From assembly GCA_964006375.1 (NCBI GenBank), contig OZ023265.1, forward strand, positions 156,776,547 to 156,840,546: 64,000 bases of DNA, in the 5' to 3' direction. Source of the DNA: Tillus elongatus. Taxonomy: Eukaryota; Arthropoda; Insecta; Coleoptera; Cleridae. The position numbers and the translations under genes are program-made. The notes below the pieces were generated by a model. The model was given only the letters and a program-made list of their open reading frames with translations, was not told where the DNA came from and ran no database searches. How positions within the stretch are numbered: position 1 is the stretch's first letter; every line of letters begins with the position of its first letter. Shown here in pieces: positions 23,350 to 36,081 of this stretch.

Positions 23350-24440
23350 TGAATAATCCAAGTTTTCGACCTCGAGTGCTGAATGAAACATTATCATACA
23401 TACAAAAATACCTTTAATTTTTCTACCTTGATTCAGTTTTTGACGATATTTACCCCGAAGGACTAGTTTTTGATAAAAAAAATATTCCACAGGTTTTCAA
23501 AGCAGACCATTTTTTTTTACAATTTAAGGCCACAAGCGTCTTCATAGACCCAACAGTTTCCGAAATGCAGATTTCGAAATCGTTAGAAATATTTTCTTTT
23601 GTCACGTTTCTCACTCCGAGTAGACTAACGAAGTTATTTTTCTAGGTTATGGGATATGGCAATGTTTATTTTTTCGCTCGGTTGTTGAGGTCAACTTCAA
23701 GAAATACTACGTTTGATGCAGACACACAGGGTAATTGATTTTATTGCCACATGATTGCTCATTGAAAGAAATTTATCAGTCTGTAGCGAATTACGATTTC
23801 CTGGTTTTCTACTCATTCTAGTAGTTTATTCAGCGAAGAAGGAAAATTACAGATTACCCAGCTACTCTTATAAATTAACTTCGATTGTCGCCGTCAATTA
23901 TAGTAAAACAAGCGAGGAACATTTTTACACGTTAGATTTCATCAGATACTACAGCCTTGTGCGTAAATTCAAATTCATTCGAAAAAGTTAAGTTGGCAGT
24001 TTGAATCGGACCAGGCTTGGGATAGAGGGGGTGTCTGTGTTTTTCTCACATGCTATCTAATTTTATCCTTCTCAAATATAAATGAAAGTTTTAATGTCTA
24101 GTTTTATGATTTTATACATCTGCTGCTTTGTAGTAAATTCCTAGACCTGTTTTTTCCTGATGATGGGTTTGATCTTATCATATAGTTTAAAAAATCTTTA
24201 AAAAGCAAACTGCAAGAGATTATGGTGAAAGCAGAGAAAATCCTTTGAATACGAACCGTTACCACTAACAAATAACAACATCTTTAAAACTTGCTCTTGT
24301 CTCTTGTACCCTTTGATTTTTCTTACATGTAAATATGCCACCTTAACCTGTTAATTCGTATTTCTCTTTAAAACAGATTCCTAGAATAAGAGGTCCCTAT
24401 TTGTCCCTACCACTTCCTTCCTCTCACGGCCACGCCATTC
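23350..24440. other. Unassigned stretch
   Basis: No supported feature. Small frames (for example 23755-23991) have no recognisable motif. Confidence 0.45.
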
Positions 24441-24853
24441 GTACCACATCTCGTTCAAGTTCAAGTTTAAGTTCCTTATTTCATAGGACATCATTACAAT
24501 GTATATGAATAATTACAAATTACATCACCACATCTTATCAAACACTCAACAATACAACATATAGTTCATAAAATATTCAAACAACATTTTTTTAAACCTT
24601 AAATATTCGTCTACTGCATAGAAGCTATTCACTGTCAAAAAGCTTTAATTTATTTTTAAACTATGTAACACACGAAAACTCCTTAATAGCCACTGTTATA
24701 TAAAAAAGAGCCCATATACTTTGGAGACTTCCTAACAATACCAAGCCCAGCAACTGGCGTATCTAAATTATTACAGATTCTTGTGTTAATGCTGTGATAA
24801 TCCTTATTTCTCTTGAAAACGCCCAACCTAAGATACACATACATGCCAATTTC

Positions 24854-24857
<4 letters not shown>

Positions 24858-24922
<65 letters not shown>
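24858..24922. repeat. (TA)n inside the LINE RT frame
   Basis: The tract splits the RT C-terminal frame after LLTLASLYI and before SEIGMYVYLRLGVF. Other repeats here have TA tracts at transposon joints, but this one looks like expansion of an ATATA already in the coding sequence. Confidence 0.85.
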
Positions 24923-24924
<2 letters not shown>

Positions 24925-25219
24925 GATGCCAAAGTAAGAAGTTTATACCTGGAAAACTGCAACCTACAGGAGTGAGTACCGGGCGCCCATGCCAGAACCC
25001 TCAGAATTTTTTTCTGCAAGACAAACACACTACCCTCGTCTACAGAACTTCCCCACGAACAGATCCCATACCTCAACCGACTCTCAACGTGGGCATAATA
25101 AATATTGATCAGATTGGCATCATCCAAGACAGGTCTTAGGGTTCTAAATAAGTAGCACATAGTAGTTAATTTACCACATAGAAATTCGCAATGCAACTTA
25201 AAATTCAATACTTCATTAA

Positions 25220-25651
25220 GATGTAGGCCTTGTTGTTTCCCCACTACAATCAGTTATCACATTACCACGGAACAAAATCTGGAGCCCATCACGCTTATAT
25301 GTGCGAAACAACAAAATATTAGTCTCGCCTTCATTAAAGTAAATATTATTGGAGTGAAAGTAATCTGCAACACACTCCAATTCTTTAGAAACATTAACAT
25401 CGAAATTAGCCAGACTATTGTCTAAGACCGTTTGAGATGTAGGCCTTGTTGTTTCCCCACTACAATCAGTTATCACATTACCACGGAACAAAGTCTAGAG
25501 CCCATCGCACCCCCGCTGATATGTGCGAAACAACAAAATATTAGTTTAGCTTTCACTAAAGTAAAGATTATTGGAGTGAAAGTAATCTGCAACACACTCC
25601 AATTCTTTGAAAACATTAACATCCAAATTACCCAGACTATTCTCTAAGACC
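25220..25651 (-). repeat. 216-bp tandem duplication within the LINE RT
   Basis: Units 25220-25435 and 25436-25651 each encode NSLxNxDVNVxKELECVADY and the following block. The offset is 216 bp (72 codons), so the frame is kept. The units differ at around a dozen sites, so the event is not very recent. Confidence 0.8.
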
Positions 25652-28485
25652 GTTAATGTGAAATCATCCACGTAGGATACATAGCATTTAGTATTTAAAA
25701 ATTCCGTTATATTATTAGTATACAAAATAAAGAGGAGTGGACCCAGTACTGATCCCTGTGGAACCCCCATCTCCAGAGCAAGCGTATCCGATATGGCATC
25801 CTTTACACACTGTTTGTTGGACTGCTTAATGTGAACATACTGCTTCCTTCCCACTAAATACGACATAATCCAATCCTCTACAAGTCCTCTTACTCCATAG
25901 GTATTTAGCTTCCTCATCGAAGTAGTATGCTCGACCAATTAAGGGTCAATATGGCAGACGCTGTAGATTTTCAGGACTTGAAGCCATGCTGCCAAACCGA
26001 CAGGACCCAAAACTTATTCAAGAAACCCAGTAGACTTTCCAAGAAAGCATATTTAAAAATTTTCTGGAAACTATTCGGAACCGTCACTGCTCTATAATTT
26101 GTAAGCATTTGTCGATCCCATCTTCATACGTGGATAAGACTTTGCCCGTTATTAGGCTGTTTGGATGAGCACCAGTACTGAATGACAGGTTGACCAAAAA
26201 TGTAAAAGACAAGATTATATAGTTAATTACTGTTTCCACAAGAAACAACGGTATTTCGTCAGGACCTGACGAGCGCTTATTTTTTCGTTTCTTGAAGAAA
26301 AGCAGTCCCAATTTTTCAGGGGTATACGCCTCCAAAAACAAAGATGAATTGTTATGCTTTCCAACGCTGATATATTTCGGCTTTTGAAGTTAGATAACTT
26401 TTCTGTTAATAATTAGAGTGTATTTATAAAATATTCGTTAAAACTATCAGAAAACTCCCGTGGATCGCCAAAAAAATTATTATCATTCTTAATGTAAATA
26501 ATAAAAATAGCATTTGTTTTCTTTTATCTGATGGCTCGCCTGGAATATTCCAAGTCGCGCGTCCCTGGTCTTCTGAATCATGAATTACTTCATTGTAATA
26601 CTCTTTCTTTGTATTGTTAACCAAATTATTGTGCTCCTTCTTCCTGTTTAATTACACTGGTCCCAATTCTGGAAAGGACTGAGCCAGTATATATAGATCT
26701 TTAAGTTTTTCACTAGAGGCCCTCACATCATTGCTTATCCAATTTCTTTAAACCCCGTTCTATCACCACCTGCGTCCTTTTTACAAAATGTATATTAAAA
26801 TAGTAAACGAAGACAAAATGAAAATAGTCGAAAGCCAAATTCAGATTCTGGAAGCCATACAGCTGAGTCCAACCCTCCTGATTCAAAGATTCCATAAACA
26901 ACGCTGTATCTTCTACACCTTGTAAGAATATGTTGATCATTAACTGCAGATATACATTCATATAAAACCGTTCTGTGATCAGTAAAAGTGTTATCGATAA
27001 CACAGAGTGTTTCCTCCATATCACTAACAAAAATGTGATCGACCGAAGTCAGGACCTGTCTGTGACACGAGTTGGACAACCCACACTACGTGCAACGTTA
27101 AACGACCCTAAAATTGTACAGAAAAAATAAAAATTCGGATTATACTTTAGAGAGTCAAAGCTAAAACCACCAACTGATGCTAAATATGCATTAGGCTTAT
27201 CAATATACTCTAAAACATCAAGTCTTTTTAAAGAACAAAGAAACGCTACCCGAAGGCAGGCGATAAAAATTAACTATAATATAATGATTACTGTTTTTGG
27301 GACTATACCTTGCAGCACACACCCCAAATGCATGTTCCACAAAAAAACTTTTCCAACTAATTTCATTAGTTTCTATATCATTTTTTCTCCAGACGCCAAC
27401 TCCTCCACAACGAAGTGTTAGTCTACTGTAAGAGCTTATACGTTTATAACCGGGTTCACACTTCGGATTTTACTCCTGTCTCTGTCACACAAATAAAAAG
27501 GAGTTTGTCAAAATACTGAATATCTACCACCAATTGATAGATTTTATCGGCGTTTAGAGTATCCATGTTTATCAATAAAAAATTTGGACAGAAACTTACG
27601 TTTTCGCTGCCTGGTTTCTCATTGGTTTCTGAAAAACTTACGTATACATGCTCTATATGACGACAGACTGGGATTCATTGCCTGTGTAAAATTTTCGTTA
27701 TGTGTACTTATTTTGAAAGAGGAATAAATTGGAAACCTATCACATTTTACCTCTCAAAAATTCTGGGATAATAAGGTCTGCAAGTCATCTACTGTACGAG
27801 ATGAATCTAGTCTACTCACATGTAAATGAACTCAGTTTGGAACTCCCTTAGCTTCCGTTTCTCTATTCTTCCCGAATATCGCTTTGGTCGGAGCGGTTGG
27901 AGCGGTTGTGGAGTCGCCGTTTAATCTTCTGAATTATTAGATAAATCGATAATTTCATTGCACTTTTCCAGTGCAGAGATTCGTGGTAGAGCACTTGCTA
28001 TCTGTTGTTCCAATATAACTACTTTCTCAGAGTTTAGCGAAGAAGCGCAATATTACCAATTTTATCTGTATCATTGTCGGGTTTACAAAAGAAGATAACA
28101 TTCCAACAGTCCTATCAGTGCCACCTTTTGATTTTACGAACTGAGCATTTTCTCCCATTGAGAGCGTGACTTGTGTAGAAGTTAACTGCTTCGAATGTTT
28201 CTTTCTTCATTGCCTAAAGGATCCGCTAGATGACAGCGCTTGTGTCTTGTTTTGATCCGCATTATGTACTTCGTTATTAATATTACTTTTTTTATATTAC
28301 CGATATTTTGAAAAGCAATAACTCATTTTCATCAGAGATCTCATTTATTTTAGTCTGTATAGTAACTTATTTTCTTTTACTAACCTCTCGTTATCTTGAA
28401 GCAGGTCTTTTATCGTAATGTCATTTTGAACGTTCGTCTCTATTATTATTTCATTCGACGATATAAACGAATCCATGCTGCAAAT

Positions 28486-29212
28486 CTCGTCTAAATTATA
28501 ATGAACTCTTCTAATTGTTGGTAGGATATCATTTCTCAACAGATTAAGATACCTTTTACCAGTAAAATTATTTTCAAAAAAGAACGGACCAATAATAAAG
28601 TTACCTGATTTTTTAAAATTAACTGTCTAATCTATAAATAAAATTAACAGTTGTTTTTTACCTATTAAGCCGCACCAAACATTAATACCAAATCTGTCTT
28701 GTAATCATCTTTCTTCCTTTAGATGGGGATTTTCATTTGCCAAATAATGCCTTTTATGGTACCACAATTTGTAAATTTGGATTTATGAGTCCATATTATT
28801 TTCAAATGAAAATTTTCATCGTGCTGACATTGCCATCTGCATCTGCATAAATGAAGTCGCGTAGGGTAGTCGTCAACATTTAAGCCTCGTACGCTTGTAG
28901 GTTTGTATGGATGGTAATGACTTTGTTTTAATACACGCTGTACCGTAGTTTTTCGAAAGTCAATTTGTTCACCATAAAACCGAACAGATTGCGGAGGGTT
29001 TTCGTTTGAAATCTGTAAGACGGCATTATTTCTTTCTTCATTTCTAGGCATTGGTAGTTTCTTTGTGTGGAAGCTACCGTCCTTCAATAGATTGGTCACT
29101 ATCCTGCGAAATATTTTGGTGTTTGGTTCTCGTCTTTCTGGGTAGTTGTTTTGATATGGATTTGCAGCTGCCTCAGTATTTCGGTTAGAACGAATGTAAC
29201 ATTCCAACAGTC
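28486..29212 (-). pseudogene. Mariner-like transposase fragment
   Basis: The frame 28719-29207 encodes an N-terminal HTH region (CYIRSNRNTEAAANPYQ, NYPERREPNTKIFRRIVTNL), a second HTH (VRFYGEQIDFRKTTVQRVLK, QSHYHPYKPTSVRGLN) and a damaged first catalytic region (WTHKSKFTNCG where family members have a TDES-type motif). Further on the minus strand FFENNFTGKRYLNLLRNDIL matches the family, near 28510-28590. It is cut near 28485 by the LINE ORF1 relic and at 29212 by LINE family 1 copy C. The first Asp is lost, so it is dead. Confidence 0.7.
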
Positions 29213-30575
29213 ATCTCTAAAGTGATGGAAAAGTATATAAACACCGAACTACTAAAATTCCTTGAAAAACACAGTCTAATCCACGACAGGCAGTATGGAT
29301 TCCGTCAGCGCAGATCGACTGCCGACCTCCTTTCCTTTGTCACCCATTCTTGGAACAAGTCTATGGAACAACACGGTGAATCCCAGATTGTTGCTCTAGA
29401 CATATCCAAAGCATTCGACCAGGTCTGGCACGCAGCGCTGCTTAATAAACTTCCGGCCTATGGCCTACCACCAAAACTTTGTACCTGGACAGCAAATTTC
29501 CTCTCCAACAGGAGCATATCTGTTGTTGTGGATGGCCATTCCTCTAAACTGTATCCAATTAATGCAGGAGTTCCTCAAGGTTCAGCTTTAGCCCCTACTT
29601 TGTTTCTTCTCCACATCAATGACCTCCTCTCTAGCACATCCAACCCAGTTCACAGTTACGCGGACGACAGTACCCTCCACTCAAATATACAATATTCTAA
29701 GCCTGTCTCTTTAGCCCAATTAGATGAGGATCGCAGACTCATGGAGGGTTCTGTCTCCGTGGACCTCCAAAAAATATTAGACTGGGGAAGTAGAAATCTT
29801 GGACAATTCAACCCCACCAAAACTAAGTCTTGCTTTCTTTCTCACAAGAGATACAGCAGCACTAGACCCATCACAATGAACAACCAAGTTATTCAAAGTA
29901 ATGAGTCCTTCTCTCTTGTTGGCATTTCTGTGGATCGAAATCTTAATTGGCACCAACATGTTACATCAATTGCAGAAGCGGCTGCTAAGAAATTGGGTTT
30001 CCTCTTCCGGGCTCGCAAATACTTTTCACCAACTAATCTCTATACCTTATACACTTCACAAATAAGGCCAAACCTCGAATACTGCTCCCACATCTGGGGT
30101 GCAGCTGCCGCTTCTACACTCGCTATCCTGGACTCCATTCAAAAGAGAGCTATACGTCTCATCGGTGACCCTACCCTCACCCAAAGGCTTCCATCCCTTG
30201 CCCACCGACGTGCCGTTGGTGACCTCTCTCTCTTTTATAGATATCTGCACGGGCACTGCTCAGAGGAGCTTTCCTCCATAATTCCCCCACCTGCTGCCCC
30301 CAGCAGATCTACCAGGGGAACAGAGCGAATGCACCCTTTCAATGTCCAGGTCACCAGACATAGAACATCTTGTTATGCCCGCTCTTTTGTCCCGAGGACT
30401 TCCAAGTTGTGGAATTCCTTGCCGGCACATGTTTTTCCTTCTCCTCCGAACCTCCAAACCTTCAAGTCCAGAATTAACAAGCTGCCTCTTTCCTCCTTGT
30501 CAACACCCACGGTACGATAGTATTTAGGCTGTAAGCCCTCGTGGTGTGTTGTTGACATAAAAAAAAAAAAAAAAC
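29213..30575 (+). mobile_element. LINE family 1, copy C (best-preserved copy, 5'-truncated)
   Basis: A 1.36-kb 5'-truncated retrotransposon insertion with an intact RT frame, family 3' UTR (GGCTGTAAGCCCTCGTGG) and a 16-A tail. It interrupts a mariner-like fragment. The 5' junction lies close to 29213, where the matching copy D sequence (minus, about 44290) carries on upstream. I could not identify a convincing target duplication. Confidence 0.9.
29222..30520 (+). CDS. Reverse transcriptase C-terminal two-thirds, LINE family 1 (432 aa, open)
   Basis: This is the RT part of a non-LTR retrotransposon ORF2, which copies the element RNA into DNA at the target nick. The frame opens inside the finger region (MEKYINTELLKFLEKH). 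It has YGFRQRRSTADLL, palm motif A VALDISKAFDQVWH (catalytic Asp), motif B NAGVPQGSALAPTLFLLHIN, motif C VHSYADDSTLHSN (catalytic YADD), then FSLVGISVDRNLNWHQHV, a thumb with RPNLEYCSHIWGAA and the C-terminal LWNSLPAHVF. There are no stops or frameshifts. The endonuclease half is missing, so this copy cannot act alone. The first Met is only where truncation left it. Good preservation implies recent insertion. Confidence 0.9.
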   Translation: MMEKYINTELLKFLEKHSLIHDRQYGFRQRRSTADLLSFVTHSWNKSMEQHGESQIVALDISKAFDQVWHAALLNKLPAYGLPPKLCTWTANFLSNRSISVVVDGHSSKLYPINAGVPQGSALAPTLFLLHINDLLSSTSNPVHSYADDSTLHSNIQYSKPVSLAQLDEDRRLMEGSVSVDLQKILDWGSRNLGQFNPTKTKSCFLSHKRYSSTRPITMNNQVIQSNESFSLVGISVDRNLNWHQHVTSIAEAAAKKLGFLFRARKYFSPTNLYTLYTSQIRPNLEYCSHIWGAAAASTLAILDSIQKRAIRLIGDPTLTQRLPSLAHRRAVGDLSLFYRYLHGHCSEELSSIIPPPAAPSRSTRGTERMHPFNVQVTRHRTSCYARSFVPRTSKLWNSLPAHVFPSPPNLQTFKSRINKLPLSSLSTPTVR

Positions 30576-30579
30576 ATGT

Positions 30580-31549
30580 CAAAATGTTCTTCAGTACTGA
30601 ACATATTGTTGAATAATATTTAATATAAACAGGAAACAAACTATTTAGTACAAAATTTTAAGCAACATGTTAAATACACATCAAATTGCTCAGATAATTA
30701 AGAATGACAGTATTCTTAATTGTCGCGAAAGTGTTATATCCATAGCAACCTTTCTTATATTGTTTTTCAGTTGACTTACGTTTAAAAATCAAACAATTTT
30801 TAAAGGCGTCTCCGTAAATCATTAATATTTTAATTGAGTTCTATTAGTAAATTTAGTTATTTACTAGGTTTACCTATTGAATTGAATTATAACAATTTTT
30901 TGGGATAATGTTGTAATTTAAAATATCATTTGTAATAATGGGCCGATTTGTGTGCTCTAAGTTCCTTTTTTTATCGTGAATCGTTACGGAAAATTATGTT
31001 AAAAGTAAAAGTCTATTGTTGGACTCCATTGCTGACTGCTTTTTGAACACTTTTTTTTGTTATTTGTTTTCTGGTATTGAATTTCATAGCATACTATCCT
31101 CAAAACGGTTTTTCTCAAAATTTTTAGTGCAATTACAATATTTTTTAAGCATGTTGTACATCATTAGAAAGCTCTTTTCACAGGATATCACATGAGCAAA
31201 AAATATAATATGGCTGCCATAATAAAAACAAACGTTGGTATCTGTAGCTCAAAAACAAATGGCAATCCAAAGTTTAAAATAGCACAAAAAGATTACTCTG
31301 TAAAGAGTGCCCTGATAATGTGCAAGTCTTAGACATGTCAGATTAACGCCTACTTAAATATTAAAGAAAAAAGAAATAGACAATTTTTTTTTCAAAATAA
31401 CTAAAAAACGAAAAGAGGAAAAGAGGCAGGGCAAAATACAAGACATATTTGGAAGGAGCATGAAATTCTACAAAACATTGCAATTTTAACTGTCTCCTTA
31501 TCTCCAATAATAACGGAGATAGCAATGCATTCCCATCCAGTTTGGGATA

Positions 31550-31550
<1 letters not shown>
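30580..31550. other. Unassigned stretch
   Basis: AT-rich, with no supported coding frame. Part (31080-31260) has wording loosely like mariner terminal regions (AGAAAGCTCTTTTCACA), but I cannot align ends. Confidence 0.4.

Positions 31551-31554
<4 letters not shown>

Positions 31555-31606
<52 letters not shown>
31555..31606. repeat. (TA)n microsatellite
   Basis: A 52-bp TA tract without an adjacent HINE-like head. Confidence 0.9.
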
Positions 31607-31610
<4 letters not shown>

Positions 31611-31769
31611 ATTGATTATATTGTAAATTAAAAATTTATTCGCAAAATAAACCTGAGACTATATCTTACAATTTTACCAAAGATCGTGTAATCACTCTAA
31701 ATAAATTAGCAGCAAATTATAGTGTGTTTATAAAATAATTTGAGGAGCGGTTCGAAGATATGTTTTCAT

Positions 31770-32700
<931 letters not shown>

Positions 32701-33200
32701 TTTTTAAATACTGCCGATGAATGCTCACAAATTATACTAGCACATTTGTAACTGAGACGAGGCTAGTTTTGGAAAGGGTAAAGTATTATAGTCAATGTCT
32801 GAATTCAGACTGTCACCTGCTCCAGCTGAGAAGCTTACGAAACACCAGAAAGTGAGCAACCTGTATGTTTTATTTGTCCCAGAAATAAAGATATTATTTA
32901 TTCCAGAAATAATATCAACAAACGTTCCATGCTTGTTTGATGTGTGGTGTCCTGATCTGCATTGAACAGTCCAAATGCTCGTGGAACAATTGGTAAAAAT
33001 TTTTGACGAATAATTCTTATAAATTTAAACATTCCTGTACGGTTTTTGTTTTTGACTTTTTCGCAAGAGTCTTATAAAAGACCGAAGTTGCATATTGTGA
33101 TTGGAAACTGAAAGAAAAACCAGAATCGCCAAAAAAATACAATATAATAACATAGACTTATGACTAAATGCGCATTTCGGTAAAAAAGTTTTCTTCATAA
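32701..33200. other. Unassigned stretch before the solo hammerhead
   Basis: No coding frame is recognised. It may belong to a PLE terminal repeat because of the ribozyme that follows, but there is no direct support. Confidence 0.4.
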
Positions 33201-33233
33201 GTAGCTGTCGATAAGGTCTTAAATTTAGCGACA

Positions 33234-33276
33234 GCTGCTGATGAAGACAAGTTTGTTGTTGAAATACGTATCCAGC
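33234..33276 (+). ncRNA. Type I hammerhead ribozyme, solo, intact core
   Basis: All core parts are present. Stem I is GCTG (33234-33237) with CAGC (33273-33276), 4 bp. CTGATGA is at 33238-33244. Stem II (33245-33260) pairs AG.CAA with TTGTT across one bulged A. GAAA is at 33261-33264. Stem III is the loopless palindrome ATACGTAT (33264-33271). The cleavage-site C is at 33272. Palindromic stem III without a loop is known from Penelope-like element hammerheads, which work as dimers. Stem II is the weakest part. Confidence 0.65.
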
Positions 33277-33284
33277 GCATAACT

Positions 33285-33980
33285 CTTTGTTAATATTCTG
33301 TGGCTGTTAGAATGATTCTGTTTTTTTGTTTAGGAGTATCTTGTTTTTTCTTTCTGCAGATTTTTATTATTACCATAGGTTTTCTATTGTGAAAATGTTC
33401 TAGTTTCCTCTATGGAGAATTTTATTGGTTCCATGAGTTTTCTTTTATGTTCTTTCAAATTAGATTTTTTTGCTTAAACAAACTGTGGAACTTCTTAAAA
33501 TAAAACTGTTCACAGTTAACTAGGGTTGTAATTTTTTTACTCCCACCCCAAGAAATCTATATGCAGTAGGGTATGTCGCAACCCATCACACTAGTTATGT
33601 AACATTTTTCTAGCACATTGACAAAGGGTTCATGATGATTGTAACATCATTTAAACATGCTAAAATGTTGAATATCTCTTCTTTAGTTGAAGCATATGAA
33701 AAGGTTGAAAATGCAAATTGTTATATTCCAACTTTCTTTTTATAAAAATCATCCATATCAGTTCAGGTCCGGTCTCCTGAGGTGACTGCACTTTTTCTGA
33801 CAATAACACAATTTTTCGTTTGTGCAAAACAACACGAGTAAAATCTATGAAGGTACATGTTTTAAAAGTAAACATGATAACCAATGTGAGTTTACTTTAT
33901 TTAAGGTTGTTGTCCTCGAAACCTTCATAATTTACAAAACTTCACTTATCGTTGGGTAAAGTAAATGTGTGCAAGAAACA
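33285..33980. other. Unassigned stretch
   Basis: No supported feature. Confidence 0.4.
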
Positions 33981-33988
33981 TTTATAAA

Positions 33989-34036
33989 AAGTCTGGGCGC
34001 AGCAAGTGCGTTACAGTAGGGAATTTTCATAAAAAT
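33989..34036 (-). mobile_element. HINE-like 3' terminus, minus orientation
   Basis: AGTCTGGGCGCAGCAAGTGC then GTTACAGTAGGGAATTTTC is an inverse copy of the family 3' end with three changes. It stands alone next to an (AAT)n tract. Confidence 0.65.
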
Positions 34037-34064
34037 ATTTTTAATAACTACATAATGTTTGTTA

Positions 34065-34119
<55 letters not shown>

Positions 34120-34132
34120 GTAATAATAATAA
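34065..34132. repeat. (AAT)n microsatellite
   Basis: A trinucleotide tract with one AGT break. On the minus strand it follows GAATAAAGATT, so it may be the 3' tail of a LINE or SINE lying at 34133-34250 on the minus strand. Confidence 0.85.
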
Positions 34133-35615
34133 TCTTTATTCACTCAAATATGATACAAATGCCCACTGCATTCCTCTAAGCATGTTTCTGAATTTTTTTT
34201 CCAAAAACGAACAATACGCTAATCTACTAATTTACCTATAAATGTTATTAATATTAAAAAAATGGCAACAACGCTCGTGCCTGAAATAAAGTTATCTTAG
34301 TCATTTTAACTTTAAATGAAATTTCCTTCTCTCGTTTCGCATCCGTTCGACACATTGGGCACAGAAAATATAGGAATTAACTTAAAATTATCATTTATAA
34401 TTGAAGGAAAATACAATTTCTTCTAGGTATGTAACGAAAAAATTCACACAAAATAGAATAATTTCTAGATTCTAAAACCTACTGTGACGCTATAATGAAA
34501 CAACGTCAAATGAAACGAAAACCATTTTAGGTTAAGGGATGGAAAAATGTTTTTACAGTAAAATAAGCTTTCGTACTCCAAAAAACAACAAGGTTCTTAT
34601 AAGGCGTAATAAAATAGTGCACAATGATAGTCCACAGCAACAGTACATGTCATATTCAACTGACAAATTATTTTGATGAATGTCAGATCTACTTTCAAAG
34701 TGACATGTAAATAAATATTTTGTTTTCTGACACACCAAAAATAGAAATCACAAACACATTTCCTTGCTTCCAATATACGATCAAAACACAGCTGAGCACC
34801 ATCACAACAAAAGAGTTCAAACTTAGAAAAGAAGAAAACAACAGAAACCACTTTCATCACATACAAAACGAACACCAGGAATACACATTTATTTTCACGG
34901 ATGGATCTGTGGACCCGATAACATACAAAGCAGGAATTGGCATAACATCAGACATAAAAAGCTACAAATTCTCAGCCAGAATACCGGACTTCACAAACAT
35001 ATGCAACACTGAAATAGTAGCTATTAAAACGGTCTGCGAATACATAAATACAAATAACATAAGGAATGCTATTATTTGCTCGATTAGTGCCATCGAAAAA
35101 ATATCACAGCCAAAATAAAAATAAAAAAATGAAACACTACAGTTGGAAACCAAACGAATAATAATAGAAATGTGGGAAAAGGGAAAAGAAGTATACCTGG
35201 CATAGATACCAGGACACACCAATATAACATAAAATGAAATAGCAGACCAACTAGCTAACATTGGAAGAAACCTCAATATCCCCTTGAAAACTAAAACACG
35301 TCCAACTTAACGTAACCATTACAAAATCAAATAAAAACCGAATGAGAAGAAACATGGAAGGAGAAAAACCAAAGCAGGTGGTATGCTTCCATCCAAAATT
35401 GTCTGCCTTTGGAACCTTGGTTTAATAAATATCCATTCACGAACAGAAGACACATAACAAACATTATCCGCATGAGAACAGGACATTGCTAAACCCCAAA
35501 ACATTTATATAGGATAGGAGTTAAAGAAACACCAAACTGTGATTATGGAGAAGAATGAGATATAACACATATGCTCTTTAACTGTAAGACTAGATGCATT
35601 CTCGCAACAATTAGA

Positions 35616-35658
35616 ACCGTAGACCGGTTTCGCTCTCATTAGAGCTCTTCAGTACGGC
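35616..35658 (-). ncRNA. Hammerhead ribozyme in the inverted monomer
   Basis: The same 43-nt ribozyme as at 36039-36081, in inverse orientation and base-perfect: stem I arms 35653-35658 and 35616-35621, CTGAAGA (35646-35652), stem II (35632-35645), GAAA, ACCGGT (35623-35628) and the cleavage C at 35622. Confidence 0.85.
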
Positions 35659-36038
35659 ATACTAATTGCAGCAAAAAAGCACCAAAAATAACACGGCTAT
35701 CGTATAGCCAGTCTTAAAACACTAAGTGAGTAGCGAACGTGTCGCCACCTAGTTCGGAACCAAGTACTTGTTGTCACGCCCGCTCCAAATAATACAGAGT
35801 ATTAAAAATAGAGACGGTATACAACTAACTAACAATTAAAAAAATTGTTAGCCCTGGCCCATTTCTACCCCAATATAGGGACAAAGTATGTAAGACTAGA
35901 TGCATTATTTGGAGCGGGCGTGACAACAAGTACTTGGTTCCGAACTAGGTGGCGACACGTTCGCTACTCACTTAGTGTTTTAAGACTGGCTATACGATAG
36001 CCGTGTTATTTTTGGTGCATTTTTGCTGCAATTAGTAT

Positions 36039-36081
36039 GCCGTACTGAAGAGCTCTAATGAGAGCGAAACCGGTCTACGGT
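36039..36081 (+). ncRNA. Type I hammerhead ribozyme, monomer 1
   Basis: A self-cleaving RNA motif. Stem I is GCCGTA (36039-36044) with TACGGT (36076-36081): five Watson-Crick pairs plus one G.U. The core is CTGAAGA (36045-36051), which fits CUGANGA. Stem II is GCTCT with AGAGC around loop AATG (36052-36065). GAAA is at 36066-36069. Stem III is ACCGGT (36069-36074), a 3-bp loopless palindrome, then the cleavage-site C (36075) in a GTC triplet. Every invariant position is kept. The loopless stem III predicts action as a dimer, as in other retrozyme and PLE hammerheads. Confidence 0.9.

Larger units (their letters stand above)
24440..28485 (-). pseudogene. CR1/Jockey-like LINE, about 4 kb, with ORF1, endonuclease and RT relics
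   Basis: Read on the minus strand. ORF1 relics lie at 27600-28485: a coiled-coil LLQDNERLVKENKLLYRL, then LDSSRTVDDLQTLLSQNF and PEVKCDRFPIYSSFK, typical of the gag-like C-domain of these LINEs. The EEP endonuclease lies at 26795-27600 (LFICVTETGVKS, YSRLTLRCGGVGVW, VDHIFVSDMEETLCVIDN, FTDHRTVLYE). The RT lies at 24930-26341 (SSGPDEIPLFLV, MGVPQGSVLGPLLFILYTN, YVSYVDDFTLTV with YVDD). The 3' part ends in a CTTGAACTTGAAC tail near 24450. It carries a 216-bp in-frame tandem duplication (25220-25651) and a TA expansion at 24858-24922. Many stops make it inactive. Confidence 0.8.

Noticed and set aside
24155..24185. CTGATGATGGGTTTG, hammerhead-like
   Set aside because: No GAAA or stem III follows.
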